Of a stretch of 64,000 nt of DNA, positions 37,801 through 50,800 are shown one piece after another. The position numbers and the translations under genes were made by a program. Position 1 is the first letter of the stretch. The number at the start of each line of letters is the position of its first letter. The notes under the pieces were generated by a model, which did no database searches, was not told the DNA's origin, and was given only the letters and a program-made list of their open reading frames with translations. The stretch lies in the NCBI GenBank assembly GCA_032191485.1, contig JAVDOI010000010.1:2913161-2977160 (forward strand), written 5' to 3'. The DNA is from Leptoclinus maculatus (taxonomy: Eukaryota > Chordata > Actinopteri > Perciformes > Stichaeidae).

Positions 37801-40800
37801 CACCATGTAATATGCTATATTTTGGGCTTTTTGTAATAAATTGATTAAGCTGGCCATAAGAAATATTCTCAGGAATGATTTATATCATTTGTGTGACTTT
37901 GTCAAGGACACAAGAGCTGTTTCAGTTTCCTGGAAGCTCCCTTTTTTTTATTGTCATTGTTGGATATACGCTGCTGTAGGTTTCTTTTGAAAAAGGCACA
38001 CATGCCCCTGCATAACTGTTGAGGTTTCCCTGAAAGCATTGTCATTCACGTTGAATAGTCAAGCAAATGTGCAAAAGCCTACGGTTCACGACACATGGTG
38101 AGGCTGTGCAGATATGCAGTATTCTCTTTATATAAAAAGCATGTGTTCACATGATGTCTACATGGACTTGACCTGGTGTTAAATCACGCCTTTAACACTG
38201 TTTCAGATGCACTTTGTGAGTCTCTCCGTGACTCCTGGGAAGACGAGACAGTGTCAGGCAATAACGGAAACATCAATCTTTATGGCTCATTTGAGCCTCT
38301 GAAGCTGCATCTTGTTGAAGGAATCAGGTGGTTAAGTGGGACACAAACAGCTTGTAATACTTTTATATAGGTTAAAAGGTTAAATATTTAGTATCATTAT
38401 TCATCTGCGTACCAAAATCAGAAAACATATTGTATCACTTACCTCTAGCGGTATCCAGTTTTATTCCATCTCCCTCTCTGAGAGTTCAAATTTACAAATA
38501 ATACAAATTCAAAAACACATTTTTCCAGAAACAATGTCCCCGTTACTCCCGACAAACCACACACCTAACAGTTTTAATTGAATCTACTTTCTGCAGGAGA
38601 AATAATCTGTATGACATCCCACAATTGTCTATTCATATGCATTATGAAGGATGTCGAGGGAAATCTAATTTCACTCACAGACAATAATTCTATTTGTTTC
38701 TTTTTTTTTCCAATAATACCAGTTAGCATCTCACTAGCATCCTTCCTGTTTTCCCTCATTATCTGTGTGTCAATCTGCTCATCATAATGTTTGCAAAGAA
38801 TGGGATATCGGGGAATATCTGTCAGATGTTTGTAATTTGCTTTCAGCGTGCAGTTGCCTGTCCAAAAATAAAATAGATCAATTTGGGCTTTCTTACTAAC
38901 AACTCTCATACTTGCAGTAAAGTCATTAAGATATTATTTATTGCTGCAATACATTTCAAATCGTATCGTGTTAAATTGCTTGTTATGAATAGTAAGAGGA
39001 TTATTAGAACCACTACTTGACACCTTTTATGGAGACATGTGTCTTACCTGAACAATTAAACTTCTCTAATAAATAACCAAGAAGCATGAATCAAACAGAT
39101 AAAACAAACATTAGTTTTAAATGAAAGTAATAAAACTACCTCCACAAGGTCCGTGGTCTGTTCTCATCTCAGCAACCTTGTCAGCAGAGAGAATGATGAC
39201 TAAATAACCTAAACACTGTAGATAAGAAATGGACATCGTCACCATGATGTCACCCATTGATTTGTGGACTTGAGTTCAGCATTTTGTCCGTCGCCATCTT
39301 GGTTTTTGGCCGTTGCCCTCTTGAAGTGACACAAGAGGTTGGAGCTAAGTTCAACTAAACGCTGAATAAGGATTTTTTTAGGTGACCAAAATACAGAGGT
39401 GGGTAGAGCAGCTAAAAACTACAGCAGCAGTAGTAGTACAAGTAGTCATCATCGTACTAGTAGTTTTGAAACACGATATACTGTGTGTGTATATTATTTA
39501 ACTTATTAGCATTAACGCAACAGACAGAATCACTGTGGGCACGGTTCTCTGATGCACGTTATGACTTAGGACCAGCATTCACAAGCAAAGCCTGCTGCAC
39601 TGTGAGCTGTGTATTTGTCTGTACATATGAGCAGCTAGGTTAGGGTCCGTTCACATCACCAGCTGTGTACTTCCTTTCTTCCTCCCCTGCTGAGGTTTCA
39701 GTCATGCTGTTCTGAATAGAGAGGCATGTGAAGTTGTGGCTGCGGGAGGATAACCGAGCGTCAGCAGACCTGGGACCAGCTTGACAAGCTGACCACTTGC
39801 CTTTTAATAACGGATCATGAACGCATGAAATAATAAATAAATAAACGTAGCGCAATGAATCCATCCAGATGTCACGGAGTAAAACTAATGTTTTTATCTC
39901 TTAAATTCTACTCTAGTAGGAGTAAAAAGTACAATTTACTCATAAATGTTACTAAAGTACATCAAACAGTAACTGGTTACTACCCACCTCTGCCAAAATG
40001 TTACAATTATGGAAACACACTGTGAAGGGGTTGAAGTCTCAGCTCCCACACAGGACCAGGCTGCGGTAATGACCTGCCAATCACACGGTAGCCCCGCCCT
40101 AAAGCATACCCTGCTTTATCGTCTGTTCTACTCTAACTGGGACCATGAATCACAAAATGAAGGCCATGCTGTATTGACTCATGTTCATAATATGTTGTGA
40201 GATAATGCATCAAGTGAGAAGTAGAGTCATTCTTCTCTTGGACTTTGTTTCAGTTGAACTTATTTTTAGGCTATTAGAAAGAATGCCAGTTTAAGGCATT
40301 TTCGCATTGGCTTTACTTGTAAGACCCGGAGGTCACCGCCTGCTAATTACCAGCGACTGACACACGGGAGATGGGAGTGGATATACTGCCGCTGATTCGT
40401 TTTGTGTAATTTAGCGTTCATCTGTATTATTATTGAGATTGAGGACCAATTGTTATTGGAACATTACCGCTGTGTGTTACTGCCCACCCCGGTAATTTAG
40501 CTGAGGTGATTAAATGGATTACATCTCTAATTACAGTTTTGATTCGGGAAAGCAGCAAGCTGTTATATGTTCTGTTTTAATACGAGCCTTTCGTAGCGCA
40601 GGCTTTTTTTTGGGGGATCTTGGAGCAGCAGTAGGTGTAACATCTGTCTGTCGGCAGGAAGTGCATGTGCAACACTGGCTCTCTGAGAACAGCTGGGAAT
40701 AGCAGGCGCTCCATATGGATGAGTGACAGGCCTTTGGAAATGAACAGAGTGCTGCCTCTGCAGAATATGGCCTGAGAAATATCACTATAGCATACATACA

Positions 40801-41817
40801 CGGGTTGGGAATTTAATGTGCTAAACCAACCGAAAAATATTAAATTCTGTAAAAAAAAAAAATACAGTTCAGAAAATCTACTGCATAGAATTAAACTGCA
40901 TGAGTCACTGTTAATGTCCTACTGATGGGGATACGTTTCATCTGCCAGGTCCCTTATCTCCACTGAGAGAAGTTTAAGCCACACAGTATCTGGCATTTAC
41001 TCAAAATATGCAAACAGTTTTTTGCTTTACAGTCCTTCTATCTCTGTGTTTTCCCCCCAGGACAATGATGGAGGGATGACTGCCCAGCTGCCCAGCACCA
41101 TCACTTCCTTTGTTCAGACTGGTTTGAGACCAGGGGAGGAGTATACTGTTAACCTGGTGGCGCTCCGAGACCAGGGTCGAAGCCAGCCGTTCACTGCTAC
41201 TGTCGTCACATGTATGTATTCATGGACAAACTGTAACGATAAACTGTCACATCGGGATATGATGTCGTCGATAAAATGAAAATACAGTCACATTTTCTCT
41301 CTAGACAATATATAGACGCTATGTTTTCACAAACAACTGATTGTTGCTCATTTAGTCCAAAACATTTAATGCAATATAGCATACTTCAGATTTGAAACCG
41401 AGTCTTCAGAGGCTTTAAGACAAGTTACAAATGTGTGGCCTCAGACTAACTAGTCACTGCCATTTTTAAATAATGCACATACTATAACACCAAAAAAAGG
41501 GTGTAATGCATGTGAGCAGCACTGCAACTGACATGTTTTCTTTAATATTATACATCTGTTTATTAAACCCAAGGTTGCATCTCAAAGTTGCTTGTTTTGT
41601 CCAAACAACAGTCCAAAGACTAAAGATTTTAAATTTACAATGATTAAAAAAAAAAACAGCAAGTCCTCATTGTTGACAAGCTGAAAGAAGCAAAAGTTTT
41701 TCCTTTTAAAATGTTTAAATGATTATCATAACAGTCCGCAATTCATTTTCTGTTAATTAATCAGTCAATTAATTCACTTTTCATTTCAGTACCACATGTA
41801 GCATAGTATTCCCTGCC

Positions 41818-41856
<39 letters not shown>

Positions 41857-44800
41857 CTAAATACCCCGGCATAAACAGTGAGACTCACCTTGACATATTT
41901 GTAGGTCTGCCACCATTTATGTCCCTGATATAAAGCTCACTGAGGTATTGCCCCCACTCCTCACCCTCTGACACTATTACTAGACGGCTGTAATAGATCC
42001 AATTCAAACCTCCGTCCATAACAATTCAAGCTCTGATGTCTACAGTCAAAACACCATCAATTTCCTGTCGGGTCTTTTTTTTTCTTCATTTTGCCGGTTG
42101 TAATTAAGTATTGATTAATAATTCATGGGACTCGGTCATTCATTTTTCACGGCGGCAAACTGCAGGACACCTTATTGGATAAAGAAAGAGGAAAAGACAC
42201 ATTTGAAGTCACTCAATTATTGATAACGAATTTAGCCTTCCTCGGAAGACGGAGTGAGCGTGATGAGGAGTCGGGAGGAAACCCGGAGGGAGAGGACAGC
42301 TGATGTGGGAGCAGGTTTTTCAGCAACTGTCTTCCTCGGGATGTTTTCTAGGACGAGACCCGAGGGACCAATTTCTAATACATCAAGGATCGGGGTGGAC
42401 CGGCAATGTGTCAAGACTTAGTGTGGGACTTACTAAGATGACTTATTTAGATCTCAAAAGCTTTAAGGAAGACTTTCTGGTCCTGTGTCGCTCAGTGTGT
42501 GAAATATATCATTTACATATGTTCCCTCTGAGGCCATCGATGGAGAGTAATAATGATATCTTTGCCACTACGGCGCTTTCAATTTAAAACCTTTGTTGAA
42601 CTAAACATTGTGTCATGTGCTATTTAGATTTGTTCCTCAATATTAAATGATGATTTGGATATTTCAAAAGCTAATTTATCATCAAACAACTGTGCATAAT
42701 TGTCATTTAAGTAATAGCTTTGAGCTACCCATTTAACTGCAGTAAAAACACCAATAAAAGTGTTGATTTATAGAGAACACAGCGGTCCACAACGCCCCAC
42801 ATTACTGCTGACGCCGCTCCAATCGGCCTGCAGATCACGCACTCCATGTTCCCCTCACTCGAGACACCAAGTTACTTCAACTCTGCAGCAGCTCAACGTT
42901 AGCTCGACGTTGGCCCTGGGAGCTGTGTTGTTGTTGTCAGATGGGTTTTCCTCATCGTGCGCGGTGTGTTTTCAGGACTTCACACCTAATAAATGTGGTT
43001 TTCCAGCAATCAGCGTAGAGAGACCTTTATCACCGCTTACGTTTTACACCTTGCACAGATAAAGCCGACTGTCTCGTGTGTGTGTGTGTGAGGTCTGATA
43101 AGCTTTACATGCTTGGCGGTCAGAGAACAGCTTTTTTTCGGATAGCTAATCTACCACTGCACGGGCTTGAAGTTTTCCATTTTAGCTTCCCTTTTCACAC
43201 GGACTGAAATGTGTCCAAACCAAAAGTTGGCACCAAATGTTTCGTCAGATCAGGAATCTTTGAACTTATTTTATCACGATTTGTCCAAGGCTGTATTTTA
43301 TTCACGCCAAGTTCTTGTACAGCTATGTAGTAAGATAACATTTAACATTTGAGAAGTTTAGCTTCTCAAAATTCAGACTTAAAACTGAAATAGACGCCTG
43401 GAGGAAATTACTTCAAATTTCCCACAAACATCCACTTGAACCACCAGAATTTGGTGGTCAAAGGTCACTTTGTTCTCCCAAAACACAAAAAACAAGAATT
43501 GATATGCTAATTGTGCTAATTTCACAAAAATGTCTATTAGGATAAAATTATGAAGTGATGTAACTTCTAGACTCCTGATACCTCTGGTGAGAGAGGGGTC
43601 GCATGTAAACACTGCTTTATTTTAAGGGGTCACCAGCCAGAAATATGGGAAACACTGTCTTATGTGACAGTAAACTGAATTTATCAAGGTTTTGGAGCAT
43701 TAGTTGGACAAAACAAGCAATTTAAAGACATCACTTTGGACTTAATGAAATTGTCTCAGGCATAAAAAGGTTTGACTAACTTACCACTAACTACCTATCT
43801 AACCACAAATACCGAGAAAAAAAAAAGTGCAGCAATAGATGGTGAGGTACACATTGCAACAGGACTCTCAATAACTCTTCTTCTGTCCTTGTTTTTGTCG
43901 CAGTGATTGATGGCCCCACTCAGCTGATTGTGCGGGATGTGTCGGACACCGTAGCGTTTGTGGAGTGGACGCCGCCGAAAGCAAAGATCGATCAGATTGT
44001 GTTACGTTACGGCCTGGTGGGAGGAGAGGGCCCACGGACCACCTTCCGCCTCCAGCCCACACTCAGCCAGTACTCCCTGCAGGTGAGCGCTGGCATGTGT
44101 GTGCAATGAATCGCGTTGTTGTGGTGTCACAGATCTGATCGTACAGACACAAAACATGTGGACTCACCTGCCATGTGGGGACAGAAAAGCCAGTCTAGCC
44201 GTTTATCTTTGGGGTTATCACATTGTACTCGTAAATATATATTGTGTGTGTACGTTTGTCATGCTTGTTAAATTATCCCAGAGTCTGCCTTCCCTCTGTG
44301 TCTGGAGATTAAACAAGAAAGAGATTACACAGACTAAACTGTCCCTGTTGTTGTTGTTGTTGTTGTTGTTTTGTTCCACAGGTTCTGCGTCCCGGCTCAC
44401 GTTACGAGGTGTCTGTGAGTGGAGTGAGAAAAGGAAACGAGAGCGGCTCTATTTCCACTGAATTTACTACCGGTGAGGTCTGACAGCGAGTAGATAGTTG
44501 TGTGATAGTGGTGCATGTGATCCTGTGCTGACATATGGCCTAATGCAAAAACATACTGTTTATTTATATTGGATATATATGGAAGTGAACATCTGTTCAA
44601 AGTAATTATTGATCTTGTTTGTGCAGAAGAAAGTAAACAACAAGTGAACTTCATCAAAATGACATCACTTTCAGCTCCATCTTGAGTAAAATGTTCATAG
44701 AATTGCTAACGTGGTTAAAAAACATTTTAAACAGACATGTATAGCATCTGATGTACAGTAAGTGATGTCATCATACATACAGATCAACTATAGTAATTAA

Positions 44801-47800
44801 CAGTTGATAACCAACTGTGTCTTGTGTCTGATGATGCTTGCTTGTTCACAATCTCTGAGAATTGGTCTCAGTGTCCCCAACATTGTCAGCTTTATCGTTC
44901 TTCTCAGAGATCGATGCCCCCAAGAACCTGCGGCTGCTGTCCAAGAGCTCCACCACCCTGGAGCTCGAATGGGACAACAGCGAGGCTGAGGTAATGAGAC
45001 CTGGGTCAAAAAGCGTTTGCTAGTTCATTTTCATAGTTTGCTTTTCAACCCATTTCAGTGATCAGGTCGGGTGTGAATCTTAGGTAAAACAAAGTGTGTT
45101 GTGTCGTCTTTTGATTGGTTGTTTTTACTGGTTTTGTATCTGCGTACAGTTTTCTGGTACTTGATCTTTACTCTTTTATTTTAGCTGTATAGTATTTTGC
45201 ACATTGTATATGTATTTTCTAGTCCACTAACTAATTTTAATTACTTTGCAGATTAAGAGTTTACATACAAAACACGAGGACATATGAAATATTATGCAAT
45301 GTAATAGTTATAATAATCCAAAATAGACATTTATATATTGTGATATACAGTAGGTTACATAAGTGACTATCCTGACATACGTCAAAGCCTCCACAGTGTC
45401 TCAGCACAACCTTAGGTGCCCTTCATGTCACTGATGTATGATAATTATGTCTCTTTTGTAAAAAAATAACAACCAAATTGCTCTAAATCTCTGGACGTTC
45501 TCTAACCCTCCATGACCCTTCCTGCATACTTTTTTTGGGGGTGTATTGCTCCCAATTATCTAAATTCTTGTCTTGTTGTATTTAGCACTTTATCATCACA
45601 CGCAGGTCGGTGTGCATTTAGTCCGCTTGGTAAATGTCAATACGAACACACTTACCGGGTTCACGTGGTCACTGAATGTTTTGCTCTGAATGTGGTGAAT
45701 CAGGTTGTTTCCCTCAGTAGTCACCACTATATTTGCAGGGCTTCACTAAGTACACAACCAGACTTATGAAGCTGGTCTGTCATGATGCCTGTTAGCACTG
45801 CAAATGTGTTCGTCCTCGTGATTCTGCAGCGTGTTGGCAGAGAGACAGATATCATGCTGTGTGCCAATTCAAATTAAACCATTTATTCTATGAACCAATT
45901 CAAATGCTGCGTTGGCTCACAGTGAAAGGATTGTATTCCCTTCATTTCTGATCCAATAAAATGTTTCCTTCACTTTTGGTATTGTAAGTGTTTAAATGTA
46001 TATGTTTAAATGTAGGTGGAGGGCTACCAGGTGGTGTACAGCACTTTAGCAGGAGACCAGTATGATAAAGTCATTGTGCCGCGCAATGAGGGAGCCACCA
46101 CGAAGACCTCCCTCGCAGGTAAGCAGTGAGAAGTGTTTCTTTCATTTGCTTATTCATTTGTTGTTAGTCTATTTTTATTGAATGGGCGTCTTTTGCTTCG
46201 GGGCAATGTTTTTTTTTGCAGTATTATCGCAGTGCATCTAAATGTGTACTGAAGAAGCTGGCAAGTGCCCTTGTGTTTTACACGGCGGGATTATCTCCAC
46301 AGCTAACACTTGGCTGACGGGACTACTGATTGTATCTATTGAAACGCTTGTTGTCCTGCGGGCGTATTGAAAGGCTGTCAGAAAGAAGGGGGTCAGCTGG
46401 GATGTTTTTTTTCTTTCTCTGAAAGGCCACAGTGCTGGAAAGGGCACGGGTCGGCGTAAGAATAGAAGGAAAAGGTCCTTGTGTTATTGTGTTGGGCCAT
46501 TGCAATCGATGCTGCCACCACCCTCATTCCTTCTCTGTCACTCTCACTTTCTCCCGACTGATAATCTCTGTCACACTCTCGCTCATTTCTATTCCTCATT
46601 ACCTTATTCCTGTAGCTTGAGAATCTCTGGGGATGGACTGAATTGATTTTAAACTGATCAATTATGCGCGTTTCTTCAGAAATCATACTCACGTACATTT
46701 GCCAAGACCTCATCGCCGATGGAGAGCTAACTTGAGAAACTACAAAGTAGTTGACCGTGTGATGTTCCTTCTTGCGACATCGTGTGTTACATTACTAACT
46801 AGCTTTTTGTGTCTTTGTGCCTCAGACCTGCTGCCGGGCACAGAGTACGGGATCGGCATTTCTGCCATGAAAGGTAGCAACCAAAGTACACCGGCAACAA
46901 TGAACGCCAGGACGGGTGAGTGGATTGCTGTTTACACTCCACTGATGCAAGTAAAAACGCACTAAGTGAGTCACAGCAGCGTTTGTACTAGAAAGCTTCA
47001 CAGCAGGCTGGTTTGGCCATGTTTGTTATTATACGTGTAATTCTCAGTCAGTGCTCCTGTTCCAACCATTAAAAGACATTTTAGTGGCATTAAGCAAATG
47101 AGATTTTGGCAAGACGTGTGCTATTATAGGGAGAGGGAGTTTTATATCGCTAGCTGGGGTCAAAGTTCCCATTATGGAATTTTAAAGCTGTAATTATGAA
47201 TACCATTAATTGCTAATGGTCCTCTCTTTACCTCAGCACATTTTAATTTGTATTGTGTACAAAAAAGATCCCATTTAACCTTCTGTTTGAAATGTTAGCG
47301 CACGGAGGCGCTTCAATAATCTTTCCCGTATCGTTGACTGTCAAGCACATCTTTCCTCCAGTTGCAATCATTTTAATGGCTGAAAGTATTTTTTGCTACA
47401 TTATGCCTACATTTGTTTTACGAACAAGCACAATGACATTCAGCTATCACGTCATTTTCAAATAGCTTTAAATAATATGACATCTCCCGTCTGCTAAGTT
47501 TGAGTTGCTGAAAGCGCAAAGCATCATTTCCACTGATAGTGGATTTAGTGGAAGTTCTTTCCGTCTTACTTTCCCCCCCCCCCCCAAAAAAGTCTATTTG
47601 ACAAGAAGCTCCCAAAACATTGAGGGTTGCAGAGTAGAGGACTAAATGAGAATTAATCATTGATGATCCAGTGGGCAAGTCGGGGTCATTGCTGCAGGAA
47701 ATAAAATGACAATCATGAGAACAAAACTAATACAAGAAGATTAAACACAGAACGTGGGTTCATTATGTTAATACAGAGGAAGAAGCTGACTCTTACATTT

Positions 47801-50800
47801 CAATCAGTAACGCTCCTACTTTTGATGTCATTGCTGCATCAAAGGCGAGGATATACAGTAGAGATATACGCGGAAGAACTAGTTATTTTTCCGCTAAAAT
47901 GTTGCACAATGTTGGAGCACATCTCTGACATTTCACCAAACGGAAATGTTTCCATCAACACAATTTATAAAAGAAAATGTAAGGATGTGACATTCAACAG
48001 CTGCAACCGTGTTCATGTGCTCGTGCTGGGTATTTGTTTGGAAAGCGTTTTCTTAAATCTCGTTTCCTCTGAATTAGGTCTGGATGTGCCCCTGGATCTA
48101 ACTGTGATGGCTTCGACGGACAACACCATCACTCTGGTGTGGGGCGTGGTCCAGGGCCCCATCGACCATTACAAGGTCACCTTCACATCCTCCTCCGGCC
48201 TCACTGCTGAGGTAAAGAAGTCAACAGATGTGAACGTTGAATATAAATTGCTATGCGGGTGTATATACCGTGCACAGACGCCCCAATACTCCAAAACAAG
48301 GCTCTGACCTTCTATTATGAAGTAGTCTTGAAGTGTCTAGAGAAGTCCTATTGAATTTGTGTATGTTATAACGATCCTGTTAAGCACTTAGTGACTTACG
48401 TCTGTGAAAAGCACCGTATAAGTGATTTAACTGTGTCTTCCTTTTTCCAGCTGAATGTGCCTAAAGACGTAACCACCACCACTCTGACCGACCTTGAGCC
48501 CGGCACCGAGTACACCATCACTGTGGCAGCAAGAAGAGGAAGGCAGCAGAGCACTGCAGCGACCATAGATGCGTTCACAGGTAAGAGAGTCTATTCAAGT
48601 GTTACAATACTCAAACTTATTTCTGTCTCCCTTGTCTTTGTTACAAGTTGGACAGAAACTTTTTTTCTCGAGGATCAAGGTTTGCAGTACAGCTGCTAAA
48701 CCTTCCACTCAAAATCCACTCAACTATCAGACAGCGCGGAGACAAATTCACTCCAGTGTTTCCTTTGCTCAGATAATGACATGAAAGATCAGCCTTATTG
48801 CCGCACAAAGCTGCGGAAACAGTTTGAACAACAGTGGCGCGTAATGACGTTGAACAGTGAATATAATGAACTAAAGTGTGGCAGCAGGTAAGGTGAGTCA
48901 CACTAAAAGAAAATGGAAGACGGTAAAAGGCATCGCCGAAGCAATTAGCGGAGGTAAATTATTCACGTCAGCTAATGAGCTTGTTACAAGTGTTCCGTAA
49001 TTGCGCCTCCGTTTTGCATCCGACTGTGTTTCTGCGTCTCTTGTTTGCTCTGATTTCTTTTCAACGCCACGTTCTCTCGCTTGCGCCGCTCTTCTTTCTC
49101 AGCTTGATGTTCCCTCTTTCTCTGAGAATTTCTTATCACAGCAAGTTGTGTGTAGCTGTCCAACTAAATGTGGGATCGCCTGTCAATCTACCGCACCGCT
49201 GTTGGTTCTTTGATATTTCTACAGAAAGCCTGATGTGAATACTTTTTTTATTCATGTCATGTATAAGTAATGATGATAGGCACAAGCTTACCTGCTGGCA
49301 GATTTGTCAGTCTTTTCTTCACCTCTCTCATCATCATCATCACCACCATCATCATCTCTGTGCTTCTCCAACTGTGACCGTCGTGGCAGTTGTCACCATC
49401 ACAACCATCATCATCATCATCATCATCATCATCTTTTGTTGGCGGTGGCTTTTTTTTACGTAACACAAATCTCGAAACCATCTGGAGAGGAGAGATGAGA
49501 GACTGATAAAAAAGACAGATGAAGAGAATCAGAGGAGGAATTATGAATTAACTGTCATCTACTCATCCACTGTTCACTTGGCCATATTGGCAACATCTGT
49601 CTGCCTCATCACCAGGGGAACAAAAGTTTGATCTTCAATCTTTGATCAATATATCCATATAACTCAAAGTAAACCAAAGCAAAACCCAAAACCTAGCTCA
49701 GTCAAGAGCGCTATCACAAAACTAGAGAAATAAACTATCTCAGCCAGGCCGCTAGCTGAATTACCGGTTCCAACGATGTCCCACCCTGGAGATCCTGGGG
49801 AGAAGAGCTGAGTCTCCAAGATCCGCTTCCCTGCTTGCCATTTGTTCACCTCCCTGATGAGGAGATCAGCTCCAGGTGTGTCTCTTCCCAAACCTGATCT
49901 CTTGGTCACTGAATATGAACTCTGCCAACCTGCTGTAAGAAATTGTCTGCAAACCTATCATTATTCATTTACCGTTGCTGCCGTGTTTTTACGCTCTATC
50001 ACCCAGAAAGCACTAGAGGATTACTCATTTACAATGTGTATTCATTTACATCTCATTATAATGGATTCATTTGTTTGTTTATTCATTCTTATTCTAGGTT
50101 CTAGGTAAGGTTTAGTAATTCTAATAGCACGAGTGAAAACCACTCCATAAGGAGAAATGTACTTTATTTTAGCTAGCGAGGCCACGATATCCTAACTTTT
50201 GGTCCATAGTATAGGACTAGCTTTAAAAAAACTAGATTTCCCATCATGCAACACATACTAGCATTTTTTTCATTAGATTTTATAACTTTGAACTTTTAGA
50301 ACCTAATCATTTAAATAAGGGCTACTGAAGTGTTTGCCCTGGGAAGTTGATTTACCTAAAAAAAAAAAGAAGAATCCGCTGAGTTACAGGTGTCTCTTTC
50401 CCAATATAAGTCTATGGAAAAAACGTTGTTTTGGGCCAAATGGCATCACGAGATGGACCGAGGAGTTGTAATTCCACAGACTGGTCACTGTGTCTTCAAA
50501 GCCTGGTGCTCTTCCTGGGGGCTTGTTCTAGCCTAATGAATGCCCTTTTAAGCTCTGCCCCCCCCCCAGTTTGTATTATAAGTTCAAAGTCCACAAGCCC
50601 AAATCGAGAAAACTGCAATTACATCATCATGTTTTTTTTTAGAAATTCCTTTAGAGACAGAGAAGACCTCATACGATCTTTTATCACAGGCCAAGTCACA
50701 CTTCTCATGATTGGTATTCTGACCTTTATCTCTAAAACCATCATTAAAACTACATACTACGTACATTGCCTCTGTGTGGTCACTGTAGCTGCAGTTTACT

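Larger units (their letters stand above)
36683..41060 (+). other. tnr: tnr intron 8 (4378 bp)
   Basis: Splits FNIII-2. It contains a C14 run (37604-37617), the hAT MITE at 39394-39992 and an AT-rich, TAATTA-containing stretch about 40340-40540 that resembles a conserved non-coding element in composition. No exon is supported. Confidence 0.85.
41212..43903 (+). other. tnr: tnr intron 9 (2692 bp)
   Basis: Contains a hAT-like fragment (41568-41788), a CA run (41822-41855) and a second fragment of the same family on the other strand (43703-43755). Nothing else is recognised. Confidence 0.85.

Noticed and set aside
47765..48077. Open frame continuous with exon 15 on its 5' side
   Set aside because: It has no FNIII or other domain similarity. 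The acceptor at 48077/48078 gives the correct phase-1 junction, so the upstream part is intron.
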